Under the pieces are notes generated by a model. The model did no database searches. It was not told where the DNA came from and saw only the letters and a list, made by a program, of their open reading frames with translations. Positions 40,981 through 51,683 of a DNA stretch of 64,000 nt are shown here, one piece after another (within the stretch, counting starts at the first letter, position 1; every line of letters begins with the position of its first letter). Origin of the DNA: Pomphorhynchus laevis (Eukaryota > Acanthocephala > Palaeacanthocephala > Echinorhynchida > Pomphorhynchidae); the NCBI GenBank assembly GCA_012934845.2, contig WNNJ02001392.1:62001-126000 (forward strand), read 5' to 3'. Both the position numbers and the translations under genes were made by a program.

Positions 40981-43730
40981 TTGATATAAATTATATAAAA
41001 AAACTAATGCACAGGCTCGAAACTAATAAACATGCTGCATTTGTGATGTCTGTTTCAACAAATTGCGTAATGATAAAGTTCGTATTCGTCCTGATTATTC
41101 AATGGAGACAAGAAACATGGTGAGGGAAGCTAGGATTGAGTTGAATCGTCGCATTTTGGAGGGAGAAGATAACCTAGTTATTCGGGATTTTCGAGTTGTC
41201 CTGAAAAGGCCGTTGTGCGTTAGCGTCCACTCGTAACGAGGGCGATCTCATTTGCTTCAATTGTTTGATTCCGAATGCTGATGTGCATTCTCGGGGTACA
41301 CGTCTCAACGTGCTCCTATCATTGGCTACCCAAATATTCGTAGTTTAATTTCGAATCTTGATGTTAGAGTTTGGACGCATTCTACGCATACAGACGTGTT
41401 GGCTATTTTTGAGACGTGTTTACACGATGCCATTCTTGATAACGTAGTATATGTTTCAGGTTATCAATTATTACGTTCAGATAGATGCCCTCCTAAGAGA
41501 GGTGGTGGAGTAGCTCTTTATGTTCAGGATAAAAACGTTATTAGCAATATAGTGAGATAGTCAAATTGAGAAGGGACATGTGAGTGCTTAATAGTTGATC
41601 TTGTTATGTATAGCATCCACGTTTCATTAAGTGTTCTTTATCGAACACCCAAATCAGCCATTTTAGATAATGAGCTGATGCATATTTTAACTATAGCTTG
41701 TAGTATGGGTGATCACTCGTTCATCTTAGTTGGTGATTTTAATCTACCAATATGGTGATTGATCAAGATGGCGACAGTATTATTTGTAACTGTTTCCGTG
41801 AGGATAAGAACCTATGGGAGTTCTTGGTATGTAATCAATTACTCATTCAGCATGTATCTGCTCCTACTAGATTTGGCACCGATATAGTACGTTCTATACT
41901 TGATCTTGTATTTTCTCAAAGAGATTGTCAAATATGTGACTTATCCCATAATCCGTCAATAGAAGTAAGTGATCACGGTGTTTTGGTGTTTAAGCTGACT
42001 ATAGCTTCAGATATTCTTGCAATCGATGGCGAATCTGCATTGACGAAGATATCATGGCGTCATGTTGATGTTGAGATGTTACAACACTTTGTGTCCTCGT
42101 TGAACTTTGAGTGTGGTGATGTTAGAAGCCAGGAACGTTGGTATTTCAATCGAGATTTACTAATTCGTATATCTGATTATTTTGTTTCGCGTAAATTATA
42201 ATACGTAAAACTGCTAATAAGAAGCCTTCGTGGTTAGACACTAGTCTACATGAAGCTCTCATAAGACGCAACACTTTGTTCAGAAAGTGTAGGCACAAAG
42301 GTAATTTGATTGCTCAATTCAAACTTGCTCGCAATGCATATAAACGCCTCAAAATTAAGAAACGTATATAGTATGATGACCAAATTGTGCAATCTTTAAA
42401 TAGCTCCCCAAACGCTTTTGGTCATATGTTCGTCAAAGTACGCGTACTTATTGTGCACTCACTAGATTTTCATCTAACAATAAGTTGCTTGATTCCCCTT
42501 CTGACGATTCTAATGATTTGGCTAATGCATTTGACCTACACAATGCTAGTTCGACCATATCAGATAATGTTCAGTCAGTCAGTTTTCCTACGTGCTTTAG
42601 TGCTTCCATTATAATCAATGTAAATGATGTGGCTTGGAGGTTATCACATTTGTCGTCTTCATCATCTTCAGGTCCTGAGGATATTCATCGGCATCTACTC
42701 AGGATGTTGAGTCAACATTTGGCTCTTTGGTCACTAGCTTGTTTCAGCCATCTCTGGATAGCATAGAGGTTTAGTCTGAATGGAAGAGTGCGATAGTGGT
42801 GCCGGTATTCAAAAAGGTGACCCGCGGCTAGCAGACAACTATCGAACAATAAGTCTTACAAGTCATTTGGGTAAGGTACTGGAAAGGATCCCATAATTAT
42901 ATTTATAATTATATTAAATACGTAGACTCAGTTAGCTAATTTGATTAATACAACATTTTATGAACATGAATTTTTAAATTAATTAATTTTTAATCCACGA
43001 CATTGACAGTGTTAATACTGGGGTATTGTTAAACATTTCTAAGTGCTCACACATTTGTCTCGGCAGTCCAATGTGTCTTCATTGTATAGTGTCGGGACAT
43101 ATAGTATCATTTCGACCAATCAGGTTCGTGATCTTGGCATACTTATGAGATCGACACTTAAAACTAGAATGGATACTGAAAGACGGTGCAGTTCAGCGAG
43201 GAAGATGATTTATCTTATTAACACTCGCTTCTTGTCAATATCTCCTCAGTGTTTTGTTCGGCTATATAATGCGCTTGTTTGTCCCATATCGAATATGCTA
43301 TGCATGCATCATTTCCTCCCACAAGAGGTGAAATGAGGGATTTGGAGAGAATTCTACGTCGTGGCGGCAAGCTCGTTCGAGGATGTAAAATGATGAGTTA
43401 TAGCGATCGTTTAACTTCAATAGGCATGATATCAGTGCAAGCCAGACTACTCGTTCTGGATCTGTTTGCGATGTGATCTATAGTAAAGGGGATAGACGGC
43501 TACCCAGGTTAATGTGTTGTATTGAAGGCCCGAGAAAGTCGCAGGGGTCATTCTCTCGCGTTACACGCAAGATAAATTAAAAGTCTACAATGGTATAACG
43601 ATTGTCACGCAGAGTGAGAAAGTAGTGGAACGCATTGCCTTACGACATCATGACTGCATCATCATTGAGCCAATTCAAAGTCATGGTCAAAATTGGATAA
43701 GACACGCTGATCCAGGCAACATCGGAAGTT
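40981..43730 (+). mobile_element. Second LINE lineage (LG), decayed and interrupted
   Basis: Pre-endonuclease segment EARIELNRRILEGED near 41125; endonuclease blocks ISNLDVRVWTHSTHTDVLAIF, PPKRGGGVALYVQD, VLYRTPKSAILDN, ILVGDFNLP (stop at 41755) and LIQHVSAPTRFGTDIVRSILDLVFSQ-type text (frame 41752-42201, SDHGVLVFKL); RT start WKSAIVVPVFKKGDPRLADNY and LGKVLERIP (42780-42890); then a PLE tail replaces the RT palm; then C-terminal QVRDLGILM, FVRLYNALVCPI, LVRGCKMMSYSDRL (43043-43476). Distinct from the CR1/L2-like copies. Confidence 0.75.
42893..42995 (+). repeat. PLE terminal fragment inside LINE LG, first copy
   Basis: TAAATACGTAGACTCAGTTAGC plus about 65 bp downstream (TTTATGAACATGAATTTTTAA), repeated at 44050-44150. 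The two copies bracket the LINE C-terminal fragment and the AT-rich block. Confidence 0.8.
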
Positions 43731-43799
43731 CTTATCCTTGGTTTGGTTGTAATTGATATGTTTGTTGTAATGTACGATGAGCGGGAAAAACGGCCATTT

Positions 43800-44045
43800 T
43801 GGTCAAAGCCCTGCATATAATAATTTATTATTTAATTTTGATTTATTGTTTATATTTTATATTTTTATATAAATATTTTATATTATATAAATATTATATA
43901 ATATATTATATTATATATATTATATATAATATAATATATTATAATATATTATATTATATATTACAATATATTTATATAATATATTATATTATATAAATAT
44001 TTTATATTTATAAATATTTTATAAATATAAAATATTTATATTTTT
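43800..44045. repeat. Low-complexity TA-rich tract
   Basis: Almost pure A/T with irregular TATTATATAA repeats and many short palindromes. The 65-codon frame in it is meaningless. Confidence 0.85.
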
Positions 44046-44049
44046 ATTG

Positions 44050-44150
44050 TTTATATTTTATAATTATATTAAATACGTAGACTCAGTTAGCTAATTTGAT
44101 TCATACAACATTTTATGAACATGAATTTTTAAATTAATTTATTTTTAATA
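44050..44150 (+). repeat. PLE terminal fragment, second copy
   Basis: Same sequence as 42893-42995 with a few changes. Confidence 0.8.
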
Positions 44151-44483
44151 ATTTATAAAATGAATTATTCAATGATTTTGATGACATTTTTGATGACACT
44201 GCAATAAACTGCGTGTCTTAACTAGAAAGTTTGACAGCTCATGCACAAAGTTCACGAAAAATCCCGATTTTCATTATATCAGAATATGAAGGATATCACG
44301 AGTTTCTGTTGTTTTCCTATATACCCTTGTTAACAATGCTTTTCATCAGAAAGCACAGTTACAATCATTGAAATAAAAGCTAAAAACATTAAAAAAAATC
44401 ATTTTTATTAAATAATTAAAAATGCAATAAAAAAACTTAATTAAAATATATTTTCAAGTATATTTGTAGCTAGTATATTCTCC

Positions 44484-44640
44484 AAGAAAGGAGGAGAATT
44501 TTATTTGATATTTCGTTAACCTAAAAATAACGTAATTTTCCGAAGATGCTAACAGAGGTTAGCGAAAAATCAAATAAAATTTGCCCATTTTCTTTGATCC
44601 CGCTCCAATAATTCTTTATCAATAATAGATCATTATTAAT
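44484..44640. mobile_element. Palindromic MITE-like element, copy 2
   Basis: TTTGATATTTCGTTAACCT and GAGGTTAGCGAAAAATCAAA arms, right TIR TTTGATCCCGCTCCAATAATT followed by the flank-like TTTATCAATAATAGATCATTA. The left TIR is damaged (AGAAAGGAGGAGAATTTTA). Confidence 0.7.
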
Positions 44641-45970
44641 TAAATCAGCTAACTGAGTCTACGTATTTAATATAATTATAAACAAAACAATACATAATAA
44701 TGCTAAATCAAAATTTAATAATTAAATAATAAAATTAATTATTGTTTTTATATTTTCTATAATTTAAATCAAGTTAAAAAATGAAATTTAAAGTAAACGT
44801 CATTTTTATGAATTGACTAATAAATAACAGACGTTGTATCAGAATAAGAATTAGAGGTCATCAGGAGGAACTGCTATGCTATCAGGTTTCGGCCCCTAAC
44901 TCCTCTACCCAACATAGCAGCGGGGCCAAATACATGCTAATGATGTATTTCCTCTGAAATAACTATCTAGTATCTTATTCTAATACAAAGTATATTATTT
45001 ATTATCCATCCATAAAAATTTGCCACTTAAGAGTTTAAATTTATTCTTTATATTATTGTGTTGATTTATATATTTTACTATTTTCTGCTTGATGTTATTT
45101 TTATAGTAACCTAGTTTAAAATATGCATCTATTAAATTATTTAAATGATTTTAAAGAAAGCCAATATCATTACAAATTGTTGCAATTCTTAAAATTTCAT
45201 TATTTAATGTATTATATTTTATATTATATGGTATGCATGAATGCTCATGCAAAAATATGTTTCTTGTAAATTTAAATATGTCATCTTTACGACATAAATT
45301 AATAGTAGTTTTAGTTAATGTTAATTTAATGTTCATATCAAGATATACACCTTTTTTTCATTAATATTGGTTTTGTTAAGAATAAGTCTTTCTGGATAAA
45401 TTTGTTCACTAATTGAATAAAAATTATTAAAATTAAATACACATATATCATCAATGTATCAAAACATATATTTCATATATTTATATTGTTTAGATTTAGT
45501 TTTTACACAGTTATGAACAAATTCATATTCTATAAAGCTTAAAAACAAGTCAGCTATAATTGGGCTACTATTACCACCCATTGGAACACCTTTTACTTGT
45601 CTAAATATAGATGTCCCTACTTTTAAATAATTTTGATTTATCAAAATATTTAAGGATTCTATTAATTCAATTTTATCCATATATTTATATTTACTTGATG
45701 GTTTAATTTTTGTTAGATAGGCGTTATAATTATTATAACATATATATGTATATCTTTTTCCGAATATAAGATTAATTAATTTTACTAACGCTTCTTTAAT
45801 ATCTACTAAACCTAGATTTGTATAAAGAGTACTAAAATCGTATGTATTTATAATTTGAAAATTTATTCCTTTTGTCTGTTCTAAAAATCTTCTGTAGAAT
45901 TAATACTGAAATAGTGTTTTATACCAGTATTAATTTCGATTACCTTGCAATATTTTTTGAAGTGTGCTTT
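44641..45970 (-). mobile_element. Penelope-like element copy P5
   Basis: Minus-strand RT from about 45970 to 45010 plus structured RNA and tail to 44641. Frames 45459-45680 (VKGVPMGGNSSPIIADLF) and 45151-45336 remain. Lesions: CGA to TGA just before the catalytic YIDD (near 45466) and a frameshift at a T-run near 45352. The 5' edge is a small fold-back AATTACTTTAAGTAATT. Confidence 0.8.
44858..44957 (-). ncRNA. PLE-associated structured RNA domain, copy 4
   Basis: In plus coordinates CTGCTATG 44871-44878 pairs with CATAGCAG 44913-44920; GGCCCC 44891-44896 with GGGGCC 44922-44927; hairpin AAATACAT/ATGTATTT. Nearly identical to the copy at 2234-2336. Confidence 0.7.
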
Positions 45971-46700
45971 AATTACTTTAAGTAATTAAAGTAATTAATT
46001 TAAATAATTTTTTAAAAAATTATTTATAATATTTTTTAATGATAATATATTTATTCGAAATAAATAATTTGAAATTAATAAAGTAAAAAATTAATAATTA
46101 AAATAAACTTGTTTGTCGCCCATGATCGCGATGGCTGGAGTAGTTTAGTTCGTACATTGCCTTAACAACCCGACACCCAAACAGTGGTTAAGAAGAAAAG
46201 GCACCGAAAACGTGAAACTTTGATATTGGATCAGTAGCTGATGGGGTCCACCGAAACTAAAATGTAGCGTACTACTGTTGTTAATAGATATGATTTAAGC
46301 AATGTACAATGCCATCAAAAAGTTCAATCGTTTGAAGTATTGCGAAAATATTTTATCTTAAAATTTATTAGTTAAATTTTTATAAATGTTAAAATTGAAT
46401 TGTTAAAGTTTGAATATATCAAATTTATTGAATTGAAAAGCGATCCCAAGCAAATGAAATTTGCTTCGTATCGATTTTTATTTGCTCGTATTAATTTTTC
46501 CATTTTTTAATAATTTAATGTATATTTAATTTGTTTCTTTGGCATTTTTATCCACACGAGAAAAGTGTGGATAAAAATGTCGAAGTGTGGATAAAAATGC
46601 AACAGAAACAAATAAGTTTCACACGAAAGTAATCTCATCGGTATATTAAATTATTAAATATAGTTTAATAATTATATTAAATCACATGTGTGTGATAGTT
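45971..46700. other. AT-rich spacer with small fold-backs
   Basis: No gene. Contains direct copies of GTGTGGATAAAAATG (46566, 46584) with an opposing TTTTTATCCACAC at 46545, another local inverted duplication. Confidence 0.4.
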
Positions 46701-46708
46701 AGATCACA

Positions 46709-47010
46709 CATGAGATTTCTCCAAGGGCGACGTTGGATTGTAGGTGTGTGAGGAGGGGTGTGGTTGTGAGTGAGTTCAAGGGTAATAAGAAAGTGATCGG
46801 ATAGTCCAGGATCAGAGATGGACAGTGAGGTGTAGACAGCAAAATGATCGGGGACAGCGATGATGTCCAGTGCCCCACCAAGTATATGTGTGGGGGCAGC
46901 GGAGATTAGTTTGTAATTGTAGTTGGATAGAATGTTGATGAACTGGATAGAATCCGTGGAAGAAGGGCGGTCTAGGCGGATATTGAAGTCGTCTAGAACG
47001 AGTGAAGGGA
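46709..47010 (-). mobile_element. LINE endonuclease fragment in inverse orientation
   Basis: About 300 bp matching 47317-47617 in reverse orientation, sharing LC-specific variants (GGATTCCATCCAGTTCATC) rather than those of L1. Each end breaks into short filler containing CACACATGAGAT. Confidence 0.85.
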
Positions 47011-47100
47011 ATCACACACATGAGATTCCCTTCAAAGCTCCCTCTGTGTGTGATGGGATCACACACATGAGATCTAACGATCTCATGTGTGTGATCTGCT
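47011..47100. repeat. Filler hairpins built from TCACACACATGAGAT
   Basis: GAAGGGAAT...ATTCCCTTC around one copy (47004-47033), then GATCACACACATGAGATC...GATCTCATGTGTGTGATC (about 47054-47092). Related copies lie at 46684-46710, on the other side of the inverted LINE piece. Confidence 0.85.
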
Positions 47101-47182
47101 AGCCGTATCAATGTTTTTCATGCGGCCATTTGCTATGAATGCTTTAATGATTTTACTCAGAGATGCAGTCGAGTTGTAAGCG

Positions 47183-47216
47183 ATATTATAGTAAATATAT
47201 ATATTTACTATAATAT
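47183..47216. repeat. Perfect palindrome at 5' edge of LINE LC
   Basis: ATATTATAGTAAATATA and complement, 34 bp, ending 4 bp before the LINE begins. Confidence 0.85.
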
Positions 47217-47220
47217 GTTT

Positions 47221-49005
47221 ACTCGCCATTGTATACCGTCCTGGTTCATCAGCTCCTATAGCCTTATTTTTTACCGAACTCGCTGACCTATTTTCTCATT
47301 GTTCTTTGTCCTCAATCCCTTCACTCGTTCTAGGCGACTTCAATATCCGCCTAGACCGCCCTTCTTCCACGGATTCCATCCAGTTCATCAACATTCTATC
47401 CAACTACAATTACAAACTAATCTCCGCTGCCCCCACACATATACTTGGTGGAGCACTCGACATCATCGCTGTCCCCGATCATTTTGCTGTCTACACCCCA
47501 CTGTCCATCTCTGATCCTGGACTATCCGATCACTTTCTTATTACCCTTGAACTCACTCACAACCACACCCCTCCTCACACACCTACAATCCAACGTCGCC
47601 CTTGGAGAAATCACGACCTCTCCCTTATCCGCTCTGCCTTACTCAAATCGTCTCTATCATTACCCACAATAACATATTCATCTACTCACTATCTCGCCTT
47701 TCTTTTCGACTCTGAACTCACATCCACTCTCGATATTCTCTTGCCCTTCAAGTCTAACCCACACCGTCGCTTGCACCGTGCCCCATGGTTTGACATCCAA
47801 TGCCTACTCTCAAAGCGTCGACTCCGCCATGCTTTTCGAGTCTATCACCGCTCTCTCAGACGTGATTTCCGCTCGATCACTCCGTCTTTCCGTGATTCCT
47901 ATCTTGCTCTTCGCCGGTCTCATCTCAACCTACTACGTACCAAATGCAACTCTTTCTGGCAGCATAAAGTCATCACTTCATTCAACTTTAAGACTCTCTG
48001 GCATACTTTTAACTCAATCCTTGCTCGCTCCTCTTAGCCGTGCACCATCAATGACAATGATTATTCGTCATTTCTCCAGACTAAAGTATCCACGTTGCTC
48101 TCTCACATCCCGGTCTCCATCCTATCCCACTCTGCCCAGTCTAATCTCATCCTCCCGGAACTCTTTCATCTTTTCCCAGTCTCACCTACAGAAGTATCAT
48201 CTGTCCTCATGTCCTTGCCCAACAAAACCTCACCTGCCGTGAGGTTTTGTTGTTGTAGATCCTCCCTCGTAAACCAAACATATCTCATCCCACTGAATTT
48301 TTTATTCATCGATCATCCCCATAGTCCACAATCTCACTTTCTTAGGCTTCCATTTCGATGATCACCTATCTCTTAAACCCTTCGTCCGTGACAAGATCCG
48401 CTCGTCTAACTTACTTCTCCGCGACATCCACCGTATCCGGCCCCTTATCGACTTCTGTTCTTGTATGTCTCTTCTTTCAACGCTTATTTTTCCTAAAATC
48501 GATTACTTCCTTAGCCTTTTCGCCAATTCTCCAAAATCCATCATCCTACAACGAATAATCAACACCGCCGTTCGAGTGCTCTTTCGTCTCCGTCGCTTCG
48601 ACCACACATCCACATATTTTGCCCAACTCTCCTGGCCCACCATCCACATCCGCATCAAACTCCGCCTTCTTCTCCTTACTTTTCGTCTCATCGCTGTCGG
48701 CTCCCCATCGTTCATCAACCTTCCTTTCTTAGACGACACTCGCCCCACCTCGCTATCGCTGCGTTCCTGTCATACTCTCTTACTCCACGTTCCTTATTAC
48801 TCCAACAACTACGGTCTCCGATCCTTCCTCGTCGCCGCCTCACTCGCCTGCAATCAACTCCCTCTCGACGTCCGCCGCGCCCCCTCCTTTATTACATTCA
48901 AACACCTCCTCCGTTCACATCTTCTCGAAACCTGATTTACAGTTTTGTTTTGTTGTGGTCATGTAAGCGTGCGCTGGCACGCATTTGCCACGTTAAAATA
49001 AATCT
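47221..49005 (+). mobile_element. CR1/L2-like LINE, copy LC with internal deletion
   Basis: 5' truncated within the endonuclease (VYRPGSSAP); endonuclease frame 47306-48037 (VLGDFNIRLDRP, SDHFLITLEL); then about 795 bp missing relative to L1 (L1 9642-10437, including the RT catalytic region); then the RT C-terminus 48330-48935 and the 3' hairpin. Otherwise very close to L1, so a recent member of the same subfamily. Confidence 0.85.
48221..48251. repeat. Fold-back scar at the LC deletion junction
   Basis: AACAAAACCTCAC (LINE sequence), loop CTGCC, then GTGAGGTTTTGTT (its reverse complement, absent from L1), then LINE sequence resumes 795 bp further on. Confidence 0.95.
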
Positions 49006-49013
49006 CTTTTTTT

Positions 49014-49220
49014 GAATAGTTGATAATGATCCATTTTTATAAAGAATTATTGAAGCTTGATCAAAATATGGGAAAATTCTATTTGATATTTCACTAACCT
49101 TTGTTAGCATCTGCAGAAAATTACAATCTATCGTAATTTTCTGAGCATGTGTTCAGAGGTGAGCGAAATATAAAATCAAAATTTTCTTCTTTATTTTGAT
49201 CCAGCTCCAATAATTATTAA
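49014..49220. mobile_element. Palindromic MITE-like element, copy 3
   Basis: AATAGTTGATAATGATCC at left, arms TTTGATATTTCACTAACCT and GGTGAGCGAAATATAAAAT, right TIR TTTTGATCCAGCTCCAATAA. Starts directly after the LINE LC 3' tail. Confidence 0.75.
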
Positions 49221-49414
49221 TTCAGTTTAATTTGAGAAATAATTTACAAAAAATCAATGTTTCTTTTTTGGAAAAATATGAATAATTAGAAATATCCAAA
49301 AGGTCAGCGAAATATCAAATAAAAATAAAAATAAAAACTAATCCAATTTTTTAATTCAGTAAAGTATGACGAAACATTAATAGATATCATAAAAATAGTT
49401 CAATAATTTTTTAA

Positions 49415-49652
49415 AATAGTTGATAATTATCCATTATTGATAAATAATTATTGGAGCTCAATCAAAAAAGGGAAATTTTATTTGATATTTCGCTAATTTC
49501 TATTATCATCTTTAGAAAATTACAATTGAAATTAAATTAAATTGTAATTTTCTAAAGATGCTAATAGAAATTAGCGAAATATCAAATAAAATTTCACATT
49601 TTTGATTCAGCTCCGATAGTTATTTATCAATAATGGATCATTATCAACTATC
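49415..49652. mobile_element. Palindromic MITE-like element, copy 4 (best preserved)
   Basis: Near-perfect palindrome: AATAGTTGATAATTATCC at left, ATCATTATCAACTAT at right, core AGAAAATTACAATT with its complement around 49530. About 115-bp arms. Confidence 0.85.
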
Positions 49653-49859
49653 AAAAAATATGTTTAGTTTAAATATTTCTGAGGATGACAGTTTTGTTCT
49701 ATTGAAATATTGAAAATACATGGAAATTTTTATTTGCTATACATTTCAAATATTTTTCTCGGTTCTAATGTTGTGAATGACAAGTTTATTGATACCAAAT
49801 TAAGTCGATTTGTTTTAAATAATTATAATTATGTGAATAATTATATCATCAAAAACCTG

Positions 49860-50870
49860 ATAATTACGGTTTTCGATAATTATATCACTAAAAATCTGAC
49901 AACCGTCGATTCAGTCGATCTTAGCCATTTAGTTCATTTTAAGGGTCGACTCGCGATAATAAGTGTGGACTCACGGACAATATTCAACATTTCAGTGATT
50001 TGTTTGATAGAAACTTGTAAGCTAGGAAACTTGTTTTCGATAATTAGATCACTAAAAATCTGATAAGCATAGTTACATTCGATCTTTATCATCTAGTTCA
50101 TTTTAAGGGTGGACTTGCGATAATAAGTGTGGACTCACGGACAATATTTAACATAGTAAGTGGTTTGTTAGCTAAGAAACTTGCTTTAGATAATTAGATC
50201 ACTAGAAATCTCTTAATCGTAGCTACAGTCGATTATTGTCGTATAAATAATTATTGGAGCTGGATCAAAGTAAAGACGTAATTATTTTTGATATTTCCTT
50301 AACTACTGTTAGCATCTTAAGAAAACTACCTGAAGATGAAAATCATCTGAAGATGCTAACAGTAGTGAGCGAAATATCAAAAATAATTACGTCTTGCCTT
50401 TGATCCGGCTCCAATAATTATTTATCAATAATGGATCAGTATTAACTATTTAAAATCATTGTCATATAATTCATTTTAAGGGTGGACTCACGATAATAAA
50501 TCTGGACTCACGGACAATATAAATATTGTCAGTGATTTGTTAGCTAGGAAACTTGTTTTCGATAATTAGATCACTAAAAATCTGAAAAGCCTAGCTACAG
50601 TCGATTTTTGCCATTTAGTTCATTTCAAAAGTTTACTCTCGATACTAAGGCTGGACTGATGGACAATATTCAACATTTCAGTGGTTTGTTAGATAGGAAA
50701 ATTGTTTTCGATATTTAGATCACTAAAAATATGATAAGCGTGCCTACAGTCAATCTTTGTCATCTAGTTCATTTTAGGTTGCACTCATGATAATATTGGT
50801 GGACTCACAGACAATATTGACTTGACGTACAAAATTCAAAATTGTGAGTGATTCGTTAGCTAGGAAACTT
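49860..50870. repeat. Satellite of 145-165 bp units (five copies), split by a MITE
   Basis: The block GTGGACTCACGGACAATAT (variants) recurs at about 49966, 50130, 50501, 50652 and 50797. Other unit landmarks are GATAATTAGATCACTAAAAA and TTTAGTTCATTTTAAGGGT. The gap between copies two and three is explained by the MITE at 50241-50451. Confidence 0.85.
50241..50451. mobile_element. Palindromic MITE-like element, copy 5
   Basis: ATTATTGGAGCTGGATCAAA and TTTGATCCGGCTCCAATAAT termini, arms TTTTTGATATTTCCTTAACT and AGTGAGCGAAATATCAAAA. Inserted within the satellite. Confidence 0.85.
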
Positions 50871-50879
50871 GAAAATGTC

Positions 50880-51350
50880 ACTTGTTCAGCAATCACCGTG
50901 TCCACAACTAAATACTGTTCTTAATGACTTCATTTTTGAAAAGAACTCAACTACTCAAAATCACAGTTATCATCTTTTAATCGTATCCAATGAACTTTTC
51001 GGGGATAGAACAGTACAATCTATGATAAATATTTGCGATTTAAGCAACTTGGTGACATCTTTCCTACTGACTTAATATGTCCCACCCGTTAGATTATGTC
51101 AATTATGGTGAACAGGTAACTTGTATCGAAAGAGCACACTTTTATCCGTTCCTAATGTCTTCTCTTGGTGAAGTTAGCAAGTACGCTAGTTTATTCTACG
51201 CCGTATTGCAGCTAAAGTGTCATTAAATGTAAAACATTATTATATTAACACATTAAAGATGTTGCTAAGTTTTAAATCGACAAGTATAGCATTGATGAGC
51301 AGACGAGTTTCATGCAGCTTAAACAGTCGGCCTTTGACAACTAATTTAAC
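50880..51350 (+). pseudogene. RLE retrotransposon C-terminal fossil (R6)
   Basis: Frames around 50960-51320 read VNYGEQVTCIERAHFYPFLM, then LRRIAAKVSLNVKH, then SFKSTSIALMSRRVSCSL. Compare KYGERIADIERGTFFPLIF and the tail of the R2 protein. Frames change at least twice. It follows the satellite directly. Confidence 0.5.
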
Positions 51351-51623
51351 TTAAGTTTTCAAAGCGACCCACTTACGGGCACCCATTTTTAATAATATTA
51401 ATAAAGTGTTAGCACTTCATATATAATATGAAATATTCTAAAATATTTCACAATATATTAATAATAATTCTTACTTATAATAACATATTTAATTTATAAT
51501 TTATTAATTCTACTTTAAAAATGCGCTACTTGAATAAAAAAAATTTATTTTAATAAAAAGTATTCTTAATGTAAAATCTTATCTTTTTATGCCACTTTGA
51601 GCGACATTTACGCGATTAATAAA

Positions 51624-51629
51624 TTTATT
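51624..51629 (-). terminator. CDKAL1 polyadenylation signal
   Basis: AATAAA on the minus strand 55 nt after the TAA stop. Confidence 0.5.
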
Positions 51630-51683
51630 TTTTGATTAATTAACGAGTTTTATCTTATGAGGTAAAAACATTTGACGTTAAAA

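Noticed and set aside
43799-43996. 65-codon I/Y-rich frame
   Set aside because: Translation of a TA-rich low-complexity tract.
50869-51075. 68-codon frame as an independent small gene
   Set aside because: It overlaps the RLE fossil and satellite edge and has no stand-alone support.
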